Assembly (NCBI GenBank): GCA_019117025.1
Contig: DXAM01000154.1
Location: forward strand, 1-40,173
DNA length: 40,173 bases
Direction: 5' to 3'
Source of the DNA: Candidatus Microbacterium stercoravium
Lineage (GTDB): Bacteria; Actinomycetota; Actinomycetes; Actinomycetales; Microbacteriaceae
Position 1 is the first letter of the stretch. The number at the start of each line of letters is the position of its first letter. This document shows positions 6,269 through 14,788 of this stretch, piece after piece. A program made the position numbers and the translations under genes. The notes beneath the pieces are model-generated. The model saw only the letters and a program-made list of their open reading frames with translations, was not told the DNA's origin and ran no database searches.

Positions 6269-8998
6269 GTGGCAGTTCACGATCAGGATCCGTACTCGCA
6301 GGGCGCTGTTGACAGCGACCCGGAAGAGACTGCCGAATGGCAGGAGTCCCTGGATCAGCTCATCGAAGCGAAGGGATCGCAGCGCGGCCGTGAGGTCATG
6401 CTGAGTCTGCTCTCCCGCTCGAAGGAGCGTCATCTCGGCGTGCCGATGGTTCCGACCACCGACTACGTCAACACCATCTCCACGGGCGACGAGCCCGACT
6501 TCCCCGGTGACGAGGAGCTCGAGCGCCGCTACCGCCGGTGGATCCGCTGGAACGCGGCGGTCACCGTGCACCGCGCGCAGCGCCCCGGCATCGGCGTCGG
6601 CGGCCACATCTCGACCTACGCCTCGGCGGCCGCCCTCTACGAGGTCGGCCACAACCACTTCTTCCGCGGTCAGGACGACGCCGTCGGCGGCGACCAGATC
6701 TTCTACCAGGGCCACGCCTCCCCCGGCATGTACGCCCGCGCCTACCTCGAGGGCCGCCTGACCGAGCAGCAGCTCGATGGGTTCCGCCAGGAGAAGTCGG
6801 CCGCGCCGCACGGCCTGCCGTCCTACCCGCATCCCCGGATGATGGAGGACTTCTGGCAGTTCCCGACCGTGTCGATGGGCCTCGGGCCGATCAACGCCAT
6901 CTACCAGGCGATGACGAACAAGTACCTCGAGGCGCGCGGCATCAAGCCCGTCGCCGACTCGCACGTCTGGGCGTTCCTGGGCGACGGCGAGATGGACGAG
7001 GTCGAGTCGCGCGGTCAGCTCCAGGTCGCCGCCAACGAGGGTCTCGACAACCTCACCTTCGTGATCAACTGCAACCTGCAGCGCCTCGACGGACCGGTGC
7101 GCGGCAATGGCAAGATCATCCAGGAGCTCGAGAGCTACTTCCGCGGCGCGGGCTGGAACGTCATCAAGGTCATCTGGGGCCGCGGCTGGGACGATCTGCT
7201 CGCCCGCGACACCGACGGCGCGCTGCTCAACATCATGAACACGACGCCCGACGGCGACTACCAGACCTTCAAGACGGAAGACGGCGCGTTCGTTCGCGAG
7301 CACTTCTTCGGCCGCGACCCCCGTGCCCTGAAGCTCGTCGAGAACTACACCGATGAAGAGGTCTGGGCCCTGCAGCGCGGCGGCCACGACTACCGCAAGG
7401 TGTACGCCGCGTACAAGGCCGCCATGGAGCACAAGGGGCAGCCGACCGTCATCCTCGCGAAGACCATCAAGGGCTACGGCCTCGGTCCGCACTTCGAGGG
7501 CCGCAACGCGACCCACCAGATGAAGAAGATGACGCTGGACGACCTCAAACTGTTCCGCGACACGATGCAGATCCCCGTCACCGACAAGCAGCTCGAGGAC
7601 GACCCCTACCGCCCGCCGTACTACCACCCGGGCGAGAAGGACGAGACGATCGAGTACATGCTCGACCGCCGTCACGAGCTCGGCGGCTTCCTGCCCGAGC
7701 GCCGCGTCACGAACGTGCCCCTGACCCTCCCGGAGGACAAGGACTACGCGCTGCCCAAGAAGGGCTCGGGCAACCAGGAGGTCGCCACGACGATGGCCTT
7801 CGTGCGCATGCTGAAGGACCTCATGCGGGTGAAGGGCTTCGGCAACCGCATCGTGCCGATCATCCCGGACGAGGCCCGCACGTTCGGCATGGACTCGTAC
7901 TTCCCGTCGGCGAAGATCTACAACCACAACGGTCAGAACTACCTGTCTGTCGACCGTGACCTGCTGCTCGCCTACAAGGAGAGCCCCGAGGGTCAGATCA
8001 TGCACGTCGGCATCAACGAGGCCGGCGCCACGGCGGCGCTCACCGCGACGGGAACGAGCTATTCGACCCACGGCGAAGTGCTGATCCCGGTCTACATCTT
8101 CTACTCGATGTTCGGCTTCCAGCGCACGGGCGATGCGTTCTGGGCCGCGGGCGATCAGATGGTGCGCGGCTTCGTGATCGGCGCCACCGCCGGCCGCACG
8201 ACGCTCACCGGTGAAGGCACGCAGCACATGGACGGCCACTCGCCGCTGCTCGCCTCGACCAACGACGCCGTGATCAGCTACGACCCGGCGTTCGGCTACG
8301 AGGTCGCACACATCGTGCAGTCGGGCATCGAGCGCATGTACGGCGGCGAGCACGCCGACCCGAACGTCATGTACTACCTCACGGTGTACAACGAGCCGTT
8401 CAAGCAGCCCAAGGAGCCCGAGAACGTGGACGTCGACGGCATCGTGCGCGGCATCCACCGCGTCGCCGAAGGATCCGGTTCGGGCCACCGCGTGCAGCTG
8501 CTCGCCTCGGGCGTCGGTGTGCCGTGGGCGTACGAGGCGCAGGAGCTCCTCGCGAACGACTGGGGCGTATCGGCCGATGTCTGGTCGGTCACGAGCTGGA
8601 ACGAGCTGCGCCGCGACGGCCTCGCCGCCGATGAGCACAACTTCCTCTCGCCCGAGGAGGAGCCGCGCGAGGCCTACGTCACGCAGAAGCTCAAGCACGC
8701 CGAGGGACAGCCCTTCGTCGCGACGAGCGACTTCATGCACGCCGTGCAGGACCAGATCCGTCCCTGGGTCCCGGGCCCCTACGGCACGCTCGGCGCTGAC
8801 GGCTTCGGCTTCAGCGACACGCGTCAGGCCGCTCGCCGGTTCTTCAAGATCGACGGCGCCTCGATGGCCGTCAAGGCGCTGCAGATGCTCGCCGAGCAGG
8901 GCAAGGTCGAGCGGTCGGTCGTCGCCCAGGCGATCGAGAAGTACCGTCTGCACGACGTCCTCGCCGGCACCTCCGGCAACGGCGGCGGCGACGCCTGA
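6269..8998 (+). CDS. aceE: Pyruvate dehydrogenase E1 component, homodimeric type
   Basis: A 909-residue AceE, the thiamine-diphosphate E1 subunit that decarboxylates pyruvate and feeds acetyl-CoA to the TCA cycle and to fatty acid synthesis. The thiamine motif starts with GDGEMDE at about residue 238 and runs to [15 protein letters not shown]. The N-terminal part contains [13 protein letters not shown] and the C-terminal part the transketolase-like central domain ([24 protein letters not shown]). The length is that of the single-chain E1 of actinobacteria and proteobacteria. The start is GTG at 6269 because GAAAGG lies 7 nt upstream and the residues before it are not E1-like. No E2 or lipoyl gene is adjacent. 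A strong hairpin follows the stop. Confidence 0.97.
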   Translation: MAVHDQDPYSQGAVDSDPEETAEWQESLDQLIEAKGSQRGREVMLSLLSRSKERHLGVPMVPTTDYVNTISTGDEPDFPGDEELERRYRRWIRWNAAVTVHRAQRPGIGVGGHISTYASAAALYEVGHNHFFRGQDDAVGGDQIFYQGHASPGMYARAYLEGRLTEQQLDGFRQEKSAAPHGLPSYPHPRMMEDFWQFPTVSMGLGPINAIYQAMTNKYLEARGIKPVADSHVWAFLGDGEMDEVESRGQLQVAANEGLDNLTFVINCNLQRLDGPVRGNGKIIQELESYFRGAGWNVIKVIWGRGWDDLLARDTDGALLNIMNTTPDGDYQTFKTEDGAFVREHFFGRDPRALKLVENYTDEEVWALQRGGHDYRKVYAAYKAAMEHKGQPTVILAKTIKGYGLGPHFEGRNATHQMKKMTLDDLKLFRDTMQIPVTDKQLEDDPYRPPYYHPGEKDETIEYMLDRRHELGGFLPERRVTNVPLTLPEDKDYALPKKGSGNQEVATTMAFVRMLKDLMRVKGFGNRIVPIIPDEARTFGMDSYFPSAKIYNHNGQNYLSVDRDLLLAYKESPEGQIMHVGINEAGATAALTATGTSYSTHGEVLIPVYIFYSMFGFQRTGDAFWAAGDQMVRGFVIGATAGRTTLTGEGTQHMDGHSPLLASTNDAVISYDPAFGYEVAHIVQSGIERMYGGEHADPNVMYYLTVYNEPFKQPKEPENVDVDGIVRGIHRVAEGSGSGHRVQLLASGVGVPWAYEAQELLANDWGVSADVWSVTSWNELRRDGLAADEHNFLSPEEEPREAYVTQKLKHAEGQPFVATSDFMHAVQDQIRPWVPGPYGTLGADGFGFSDTRQAARRFFKIDGASMAVKALQMLAEQGKVERSVVAQAIEKYRLHDVLAGTSGNGGGDA

Positions 8999-9013
8999 TC
9001 AACGACCGCATGT

Positions 9014-9053
9014 GATCATGGGCGGGGCTCTCCTGGGAGACCCGCCCATGATC
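9014..9053. terminator. Strong hairpin terminator after aceE
   Basis: GATCATGGGCGGG (9014-9026) pairs perfectly with CCCGCCCATGATC (9041-9053); the 14-nt interior can also pair TCTCC with GGAGA. It has no T-run. It separates aceE from fasR. Confidence 0.75.
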
Positions 9054-9070
9054 TGCGGCAAGGGAGCGAT

Positions 9071-10300
9071 ATGAGCGACAGTTCGCGCGCGACGATGGAC
9101 AAGCAGGAGACGCTGTCGTGGTTGCGCCGGATCTCCGGCGACATCTCGACCGCCACGCTCCGACGACTCGAGGATTCCCTCCCCTGGTACTCCGAGATGC
9201 CCCCGGGGCGGCGCTCCGCCGTCGGCCTCGTGGCTCAGGCGGGGATCACCTCGTTCATCGAGTGGTATGAAGATCCGTCCGGCGCGCCGACCATCGCCGC
9301 CGACATCTTCGCCGCCGCTCCGCGCGAGCTGCTGCGCAGCGTGAGCCTGCAGCAGACCCTGCAGCTCGTGCGCGTCACCGTCGATGTCACCGAGGAGAAG
9401 GTGGCCGGGCGCGGGGATCACCTGCGCGAGGCGATCCTCCTCTACTCGCGCGAGGTGGCCTTCACCGCCGCCGACGTCTACGCCCGCGCGGCCGAGTCCC
9501 GTGGGCTGTGGGACGCGCGGCTCGAAGCGCTGGTCGTCGACACGATCCTCACGGGCGAGACCGACGACGAGCTGCCGAGCCGCATCGCGGCCCTCGGCTG
9601 GCACGGCCACGGCGAGGTGAGCGTGCTCGTCGGCACGACGCCGTCGATGTTCGACGTCGACCAGGTGCGGCGCCGCGCCCGCAAGCTCGGCGTCGACGTG
9701 CTGATCGGCGTACAGGGGTCGCGCCTCGTGCTCGTGCTCGGCCGCGCCGACGAGCCGACGCCGGATCGAACCGGCGACGAAGCGCAGCTGAGCTTCCTCG
9801 ACATCGCCGGCAGCCTCGAGCCCTTCTTCGGGGCGGGGCACCTGGTGCTCGGCCCGACGATGGACGCGTTGGTCGACGCATCGCGCAGCGCCCGCGCGGC
9901 GCTCGCGGGCTTCGCCGTCGCCGCCAGCTGGCGCGGCGCGCCGCGGCCCGTCGAGGCGGACGATCTGCTGCCCGAGCGGGCCCTCGCGGGCGACGGCGTC
10001 GCCAAGCACACGCTCGTCGAGCGCATCTACCGACCGCTCGAGGGGCACTCCACCGACCTCGTGACCACGCTGTGGAGCTACCTCGACAACGGGCGCTCGC
10101 TCGAGGCCACGGCGCGCGAGCTCTTCGTGCACCCCAACACCGTCCGGTACCGCCTGAAGCGCGTCACCGACGTGATCGGATGGGACGCGACCGGCCCGCG
10201 CGAAGCGCTCATCCTGCAGACGGCGCTGATCCTCGGCTCCATCGGATCCTCCGAGCATGCGCGCCGGCGCCAGGCCGCTCGGCGCGCCGAACGCCACTAG
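9071..10300 (+). CDS. fasR: PucR-type HTH regulator, probable FasR activator of fatty acid synthesis
   Basis: A 409-residue regulator. The C-terminus carries the PucR/CdaR helix-turn-helix: ARELFVHPNTVRYRLKRV (about 352-369), preceded by a helical region and followed by the conserved tail ALILQTALILGS. The middle resembles a GGDEF-like/CdaR signal domain. It stands immediately upstream of fabD-fabH-acpP-fabF, the same place as Streptomyces FasR, which activates that operon; on this basis I call it FasR. The ligand is unknown; acyl-CoA sensing as in mycobacterial FasR should not be assumed, since that protein is of another family. The ATG at 9071 has AAGGGAG 6 nt upstream. A palindrome lies between it and fabD. 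Confidence 0.85.
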   Translation: MSDSSRATMDKQETLSWLRRISGDISTATLRRLEDSLPWYSEMPPGRRSAVGLVAQAGITSFIEWYEDPSGAPTIAADIFAAAPRELLRSVSLQQTLQLVRVTVDVTEEKVAGRGDHLREAILLYSREVAFTAADVYARAAESRGLWDARLEALVVDTILTGETDDELPSRIAALGWHGHGEVSVLVGTTPSMFDVDQVRRRARKLGVDVLIGVQGSRLVLVLGRADEPTPDRTGDEAQLSFLDIAGSLEPFFGAGHLVLGPTMDALVDASRSARAALAGFAVAASWRGAPRPVEADDLLPERALAGDGVAKHTLVERIYRPLEGHSTDLVTTLWSYLDNGRSLEATARELFVHPNTVRYRLKRVTDVIGWDATGPREALILQTALILGSIGSSEHARRRQAARRAERH

Positions 10301-10314
10301 GGCGCACTGTGGCT

Positions 10315-10347
10315 CCCGCACAACGATGATGATGATTCTTGTGCGGG
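10315..10347. repeat. Inverted repeat between fasR and fabD (possible operator or attenuator)
   Basis: CCCGCACAA (10315-10323) and TTGTGCGGG (10339-10347) are perfect 9-bp arms around a 15-nt centre containing GATGATGATGAT. It lies just after the fasR stop and about 45 bp before the fabD start. It could be the FasR binding site or a weak terminator; no T-run follows. Confidence 0.5.
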
Positions 10348-10390
10348 TGTCGCCATCACCTCACCCCACACGGACGGAAGAATAGATCGA

Positions 10391-11314
10391 GTGATTGTCG
10401 CCGCTTTCCCCGGACAGGGGTCGCAGACCCCCGGTTTCCTCGCCCCCTGGCTCGAGCTCGACGGTGCGCGTGAGCGCCTCGAGCGCTACTCGGCGGCCGC
10501 CGACGTCGACCTCATCGCCGCCGGCACCGAATGGGACGCCGACCGCATCCGCGACACATCCGTCGCGCAGCCGCTGATCGTCGCGGCGAGCATCCTCTCG
10601 TGGCAGTCGCTCACCGACGATGAGCGCGCCGCCTTCGGCAGCATCGCCGGCCATTCCGTGGGCGAGATCGCGGCGCTCGTGGCCGCGGGCGTGATCAGCG
10701 ACATCGACGGCATGCGGCTCGTCGGCGCGCGCGGACGCGCCATGGCTCAGGCCGCGGCCGAGGCCGACACGGGCATGAGCGCCGTCGTCGGCGGCAAGGA
10801 GCCCGACGTGCTCGCGGCCATCGAAGCCGCGGGGCTGCAGCCGGCGAACTTCAACGGCGGCGGCCAGATCGTCGCCGCCGGCGACAGGGCCGGGCTGCAG
10901 ACGCTCTCGGAGAACGCTCCGCGCGGCACGCGCGTGATCGCGCTGCAGGTCGCGGGCGCATTCCACACGCGGTACATGGCTCCCGCGGCGCACGCCCTGC
11001 AGGCGGCCGTCGACGCGATCGACCAGGTCGCCCGTCCCACCGTCGACCTCTGGACGAACAGCGACGGCTCCCTCGTCGACGACGGCACGCGCGCGCTCGA
11101 GCTGATCGTGCACCAGGTGCAGCACCCCGTGCGCTGGGATCTCTGCATGGCTGGCTTCGCCGACCGGGGCATCACTGCTCTGATCGAGTTCAGCCCCGCC
11201 GGCGCCCTCGTCGGTCTGGCGAAGCGCGGCCTGCGCGGAACGCCGACCGCCGCCCTCTCCTCCCCCGACGACCTGGCCGCAGCGCGCGACCTGCTCGCCG
11301 AATCCGCCTCCTGA
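10391..11314 (+). CDS. fabD: Malonyl-CoA:ACP transacylase
   Basis: A 307-residue FabD, which loads malonate from malonyl-CoA onto ACP for fatty acid elongation. The N-terminal FPGQGSQ (6-12) and the nucleophile elbow GHSVG (87-91, catalytic Ser89) are present, as are the substrate-binding arginine region VGARGRAM (111-118) and His192 (AFHTRYM). The start is GTG at 10391, with a distant GGAAG (about 11 nt). It is the first gene of fabD-fabH-acpP-fabF; 22 bp separate it from fabH. Confidence 0.96.
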   Translation: MIVAAFPGQGSQTPGFLAPWLELDGARERLERYSAAADVDLIAAGTEWDADRIRDTSVAQPLIVAASILSWQSLTDDERAAFGSIAGHSVGEIAALVAAGVISDIDGMRLVGARGRAMAQAAAEADTGMSAVVGGKEPDVLAAIEAAGLQPANFNGGGQIVAAGDRAGLQTLSENAPRGTRVIALQVAGAFHTRYMAPAAHALQAAVDAIDQVARPTVDLWTNSDGSLVDDGTRALELIVHQVQHPVRWDLCMAGFADRGITALIEFSPAGALVGLAKRGLRGTPTAALSSPDDLAAARDLLAESAS

Positions 11315-11336
11315 TCGTCGGCCGCCGAAGGACCCC

Positions 11337-12338
11337 ATGAACGTCACCCTCAAGCAAGCCCCCACCACGCCGTACACGCGCATCCTCGCAATGGGCGCGG
11401 CGCGCGGTGAGAACGCCGTGCCGAACGACGACATCGTCGGCCCGATCGATTCGAGCGACGAGTGGATCCGTCAGCGCACGGGCATCGTCACGCGCTCGCG
11501 CGCCGAGAAGCAGACGACGGCCGTCGATCTGTCGATCGCCGCGGCGAAGGAAGCCGTCGCCGCCTCGGGCGTCGACCCGGCCGAGATCGACCTCGTCATC
11601 GTCGCCACGATCAGCAACCCGCGCCAGTCCCCCTCGGTCTCGGCGATCGTCGCGGACGCCATCGGAGCGACGCCCGCCGCCGCCTACGACTCGAACGCCG
11701 CGTGCGCCGGGTACTGCTACGGGATCGCGCAGGCCGACGCACTGATCCGCACCGGAGCCGCGCGCTACGCCGTGGTGATCGGGGCCGAGAAGCTCAGCGA
11801 CATCGTGGATCCGACCGACCGTTCGATCTCGTTCCTGCTCGGCGACGGAGCCGGCGCCGCGGTGATCGGCCCGAGCACCGCACCGGGGATCTCGGTCTCG
11901 CAGTGGGGCTCCGACGGTTCGAAGGCCGCCCTCGTCGGGATGAACCACACGCTGGTCGAGTTCCGCGACGGCGAGTCCGAGTGGCCGACGTTGCGCCAGG
12001 AGGGCCCGAGCGTCTTCCGCTGGGCGGTGTGGGACATGGCGAAGGTCGCGAAGAAGGCGCTCGACGATGCGGGCGTCCGCCCTGAGGACCTCGCGGCGTT
12101 CGTTCCCCACCAGGCGAACGGCCGGATCATCGACGAGTTCGCGAAGCAGCTCGGCCTCCCCGACACGGTGAAGATCGCGCGCGACATCGAGACGACGGGA
12201 AACACGTCGGCCGCCTCGATCCCCCTGGCCACGCACCGCCTGCTTCAGGAGAACCCCGAACTGTCGGGCGGTCTGTCGCTGCAGATCGGCTTCGGCGCCG
12301 GCCTCGTCTACGCGGCGCAGGTCGTCGTCCTCCCCTGA
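11337..12338 (+). CDS. fabH: Beta-ketoacyl-ACP synthase III
   Basis: A 333-residue KAS III that condenses an acyl-CoA starter with malonyl-ACP to start fatty acid synthesis. In actinobacteria such enzymes commonly prefer branched-chain starters; this sequence alone does not show preference. The catalytic triad is visible: Cys123 (SNAACAGYCYG), His258 (PHQANGRI) and Asn289 (TTGNTSAASIP). The C-terminal IGFGAGL matches the family. The ATG at 11337 is preceded by AAGGA. It lies between fabD and acpP. Confidence 0.96.
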   Translation: MNVTLKQAPTTPYTRILAMGAARGENAVPNDDIVGPIDSSDEWIRQRTGIVTRSRAEKQTTAVDLSIAAAKEAVAASGVDPAEIDLVIVATISNPRQSPSVSAIVADAIGATPAAAYDSNAACAGYCYGIAQADALIRTGAARYAVVIGAEKLSDIVDPTDRSISFLLGDGAGAAVIGPSTAPGISVSQWGSDGSKAALVGMNHTLVEFRDGESEWPTLRQEGPSVFRWAVWDMAKVAKKALDDAGVRPEDLAAFVPHQANGRIIDEFAKQLGLPDTVKIARDIETTGNTSAASIPLATHRLLQENPELSGGLSLQIGFGAGLVYAAQVVVLP

Positions 12339-12416
12339 ATCCGCTCACGTCGCCATAGACTTGTGGCGGTTTCCCGAGCCAACCGACCAATCCAGCCATA
12401 ATCAAGGAGAAATCAC

Positions 12417-12665
12417 ATGGCACTCAGCACCGAAGAGGTCCTCGCAGGTCTCGCAGAGCTCATCACCGACGAGACCGGAATCGATGCCGGCGAGGTCGCG
12501 CTCGAGAAGTCGTTCACCGACGACCTCGACATCGACTCGATCTCGATGATGACGATCGTCGTCAACGCCGAGGAGAAGTTCGGCGTCACGATCCCCGACG
12601 ACGAGGTCAAGAACCTCAAGACGGTCAAGGACGCGGTCGACTTCATCACGGCTGGCGCCGAGTGA
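12417..12665 (+). CDS. acpP: Acyl carrier protein
   Basis: An 82-residue acidic protein with the ACP signature DLDIDSISMM; Ser41 in the DSI motif is the 4'-phosphopantetheine attachment site. The usual motif is DSLD/DSLS; here the residue after Ser is Ile. It carries the growing acyl chain for FabD, FabH and FabF. AAGGAG lies about 9 nt before the ATG. The 78-bp spacer after fabH holds a TAGACT box (12356-12361) that may be an additional promoter. A strong hairpin separates it from fabF. Confidence 0.96.
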   Translation: MALSTEEVLAGLAELITDETGIDAGEVALEKSFTDDLDIDSISMMTIVVNAEEKFGVTIPDDEVKNLKTVKDAVDFITAGAE

Positions 12666-12671
12666 CCCCCT

Positions 12672-12699
12672 GGGGCGCCGCGCTGATCCGCGGCGCCCC
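12672..12699 (+). terminator. Intra-operon hairpin between acpP and fabF
   Basis: GGGGCGCCGCG (12672-12682) and CGCGGCGCCCC (12689-12699) form a perfect 11-bp stem with a 6-nt loop, starting 7 nt after the acpP stop. It may terminate part of the transcripts or protect the 3' end of the acpP mRNA, giving more ACP than FabF. Confidence 0.6.
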
Positions 12700-12735
12700 G
12701 TCCCATCGCAGTACCTCGGAGCAAGGGAACCCCGA

Positions 12736-13977
12736 ATGACCAAGCGCATCGTCGTGACCGGACTGGGAGCGACATCCGCCCTCGGCGGCACCGTCGCCGA
12801 CAACTGGAAGAACCTTCTGGACGGCGTATCGGGCGTACGCCCGCTCGAACACGAATGGGTCGAGCAGTACAGCCTCCCCGTGACCTTCGCTGCCGAGGCG
12901 ACGGTGCGTCCGGAGACGATCCTCGACCGCCCCACCGCGAAGCGCCTCGACGTCTCGACGCAGTTCGCCCTCATCGCCGCTCTCGAGGCCTGGGCCGACG
13001 CGGGCGCGCCCGACGTCGACCCCGAGCGCCTCGGCGTCGACTTCGCCACCGGCATCGGCGGCGTGTGGACGCTGCTGAACGCGTGGGACACGCTGCGCGA
13101 GAAGGGCCCCCGACGCGTCATGCCCATGACCGTCCCGATGCTCATGCCGAACGCCTCGGCCGGCTTCCTCTCGCTGCACTTCGGCGCCCGCGCGTTCGCG
13201 CGCACCGTCGCATCCGCCTGCGCCTCGAGCGTCGAGTCGCTCGACAGCGCCTACCATCACCTTCAGTCGGGCGACGCCGACATCGTGATCGCCGGCGGCG
13301 CCGAGTCGGCGATCCACCCGATCACCGTGGCCTCGTTCAGCTCCATGCAGGCCCTCTCGCGCCGCAACGATTCACCCGCGACCGCCTCGCGCCCCTGGGA
13401 CGTCGATCGCGACGGCTTCGTCATGGGCGAGGGCGCGGCCGTGCTGATCCTCGAGACCGAGGAGCACGCGCTGGCCCGCGGCGCGAAGATCTACGCCGAG
13501 CTCGCGGGCACCGCGACGACGGCCGACTCGTACCACATCACCGCCAACGACCCGTCGGGCGCCGGCGCCGCGCGCGCCGTGCGACACGCCCTCCAGACGG
13601 CCGGACGCACCCCCGACGAGGTCACGCACATCAATGCGCACGCGACGTCGACGCCGGTCGGCGACCCCGCCGAGTACACGGCGCTCCATTCGGTCTTCGG
13701 CGATCGCGTGCGCGAGATCCCCGCGAGCGCGACGAAGTCGTCGACCGGTCACCTCCTGGGCGGCACGGGAGCGATCGAGTCGGTGTACACGGTGCTCGCG
13801 ATCCGCGAGCACGTCGCTCCCCCGACGATCAACCTGCAGAACCAGGATCCCGACATCCCGTTCCTCGCATCGAACACGACGCAGCCGCTCGCCGATGGCC
13901 CGCAGCTCGCGATCAGCAACTCGTTCGGATTCGGCGGGCACAACGCCGTCGCGGCCTTCGCCACCTACGACGGCTGA
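12736..13977 (+). CDS. fabF: Beta-ketoacyl-ACP synthase II
   Basis: A 413-residue KAS II that elongates acyl-ACP with malonyl-ACP. The Cys-His-His triad is Cys162 (ASACASSVES), His302 (INAHATSTPVGD) and His339 (SSTGHLLGGTGA), and the conserved lysine is Lys334. The N-terminal VVTGLGATSALG and C-terminal SNSFGFGGHNA are typical. The ATG at 12736 is preceded by AAGG about 8 nt upstream. It ends the fab cluster and is followed by a bidirectional terminator. Confidence 0.96.
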   Translation: MTKRIVVTGLGATSALGGTVADNWKNLLDGVSGVRPLEHEWVEQYSLPVTFAAEATVRPETILDRPTAKRLDVSTQFALIAALEAWADAGAPDVDPERLGVDFATGIGGVWTLLNAWDTLREKGPRRVMPMTVPMLMPNASAGFLSLHFGARAFARTVASACASSVESLDSAYHHLQSGDADIVIAGGAESAIHPITVASFSSMQALSRRNDSPATASRPWDVDRDGFVMGEGAAVLILETEEHALARGAKIYAELAGTATTADSYHITANDPSGAGAARAVRHALQTAGRTPDEVTHINAHATSTPVGDPAEYTALHSVFGDRVREIPASATKSSTGHLLGGTGAIESVYTVLAIREHVAPPTINLQNQDPDIPFLASNTTQPLADGPQLAISNSFGFGGHNAVAAFATYDG

Positions 13978-13999
13978 TCCGCGACGACGCACACGCATG

Positions 14000-14035
14000 A
14001 ACGCGGCCCCCAGAGTATTCTCCGGGGGCCGCGTT
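14000..14035. terminator. Bidirectional terminator between fabF and the DUF3145 gene
   Basis: AACGCGGCCCCC (14000-14011) pairs perfectly with GGGGGCCGCGTT (14024-14035) over a 12-nt loop, between convergent genes. The outer AA/TT pairs give a short T-run on either strand. Confidence 0.85.
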
Positions 14036-14046
14036 GGTCTGTGAGG

Positions 14047-14544
14047 TCAGCCGACCTGGTGCAGCCAGACGATGGGCGCGTCATCGCCCGCCGCGCGGAA
14101 AACCTCGAGCTCGCGGTCCCACGCCGTGCCGAGCGCGATGTCGAGCTCGCGGCGCATGTCGAGCGGATCCAAGTGATCCATCGCCGCGCGCACGCGCTCT
14201 TCGGACACCGTGATGCTGCCGGACGCGTCGATATGGGAGTGGTGCACGCCGAGGTCGGGGGTGTGCATCCAGCGGCCGCCGAGCGACGCCGATGTCGGGT
14301 CCTCGGTGACCTCGAAGCGCAGGTGCTCCCAGCCCCGGATGGCCGACGCGATCACGGCGCCCGTGCCGGCGAAGCCGTCCCACGAGAACTCCGCGCGTCG
14401 CGCGCCGTGGAGGGCGGGCTGGTCCTGCCAGGAGAAGTTGACGGCGCGGCCGATCGAGCGGCCGACGGCCCACTCGAGGTGGGGGCACAGCGCTTTCGGC
14501 GCTGAGTGGATGAAGACCACTCCGCGCGCACGTGGTGTCGCCAT
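14047..14544 (-). CDS. DUF3145 family protein
   Basis: A 165-residue protein of the actinobacteria-specific DUF3145 family, recognised by its N-terminal block RGVVFIHSAPKALCPHLEWA and by its position next to fabF, which is also found in Streptomyces. No enzymatic motif or membrane segment is visible; the C-terminal part contains WDRELEVFRAAGDDAP. Function is unknown; the fixed neighbourhood hints at a link to fatty acid synthesis, which is inference. The ATG at 14544 has GGAGAG 5 nt upstream. A promoter candidate lies at 14630-14658. Confidence 0.9.
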   Translation of the reverse strand: MATPRARGVVFIHSAPKALCPHLEWAVGRSIGRAVNFSWQDQPALHGARRAEFSWDGFAGTGAVIASAIRGWEHLRFEVTEDPTSASLGGRWMHTPDLGVHHSHIDASGSITVSEERVRAAMDHLDPLDMRRELDIALGTAWDRELEVFRAAGDDAPIVWLHQVG

Positions 14545-14629
14545 GATCTCTCCGTTTCGTCAGGTGCGGCTTCCCCTCCGAACCTGAACGGCGATCGACG
14601 TGGCGATCAAACTTTTCGGCTGTGCACTC

Positions 14630-14658
14630 ATTCTGACCCACGAACCCGATATTCACAA
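14630..14658 (-). promoter_or_regulatory. Candidate promoter of the DUF3145 gene
   Basis: On the minus strand TTGTGA (14658-14653) and CAGAAT (14635-14630) are separated by 17 bp. The start would lie about 80 nt upstream of the ATG. Confidence 0.4.
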
Positions 14659-14701
14659 GGTGCGCGGGGACGGCGACGATTCCGGCGAGCCGGAGACGCG
14701 G

Positions 14702-14776
14702 TGGGGCCGGTGGGACTTGAACCCACGGATCGTCGAGTTATGAGCTCGCTGCCTTGACCATCTTGGCTACGGCCCC
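14702..14776 (-). tRNA. tRNA with CAU anticodon (annotated Met; could be Ile2)
   Basis: A 75-nt cloverleaf on the minus strand. The acceptor GGGGCCG pairs with CGGCCCC, the anticodon loop is CTCATAA (anticodon CAT), the T arm is GTGGGTTCAAGTCCCAC and the discriminator is A. It has no initiator features: position 1 pairs and no three-GC anticodon stem is seen. A CAU anticodon could be elongator Met or lysidine-modified Ile2; sequence alone does not settle this. CCA is not encoded. Confidence 0.92.
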
Positions 14777-14788
14777 GCATGGTGAATC

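Noticed and set aside
6116..8953. Very long open frame antiparallel to aceE, and other long frames opposite lepA, dnaG and leuA
   Set aside because: They are by-products of GC-rich codon use in the real genes: low-complexity Arg/Ala/Val/Asp composition, no recognisable domain, no ribosome binding site.
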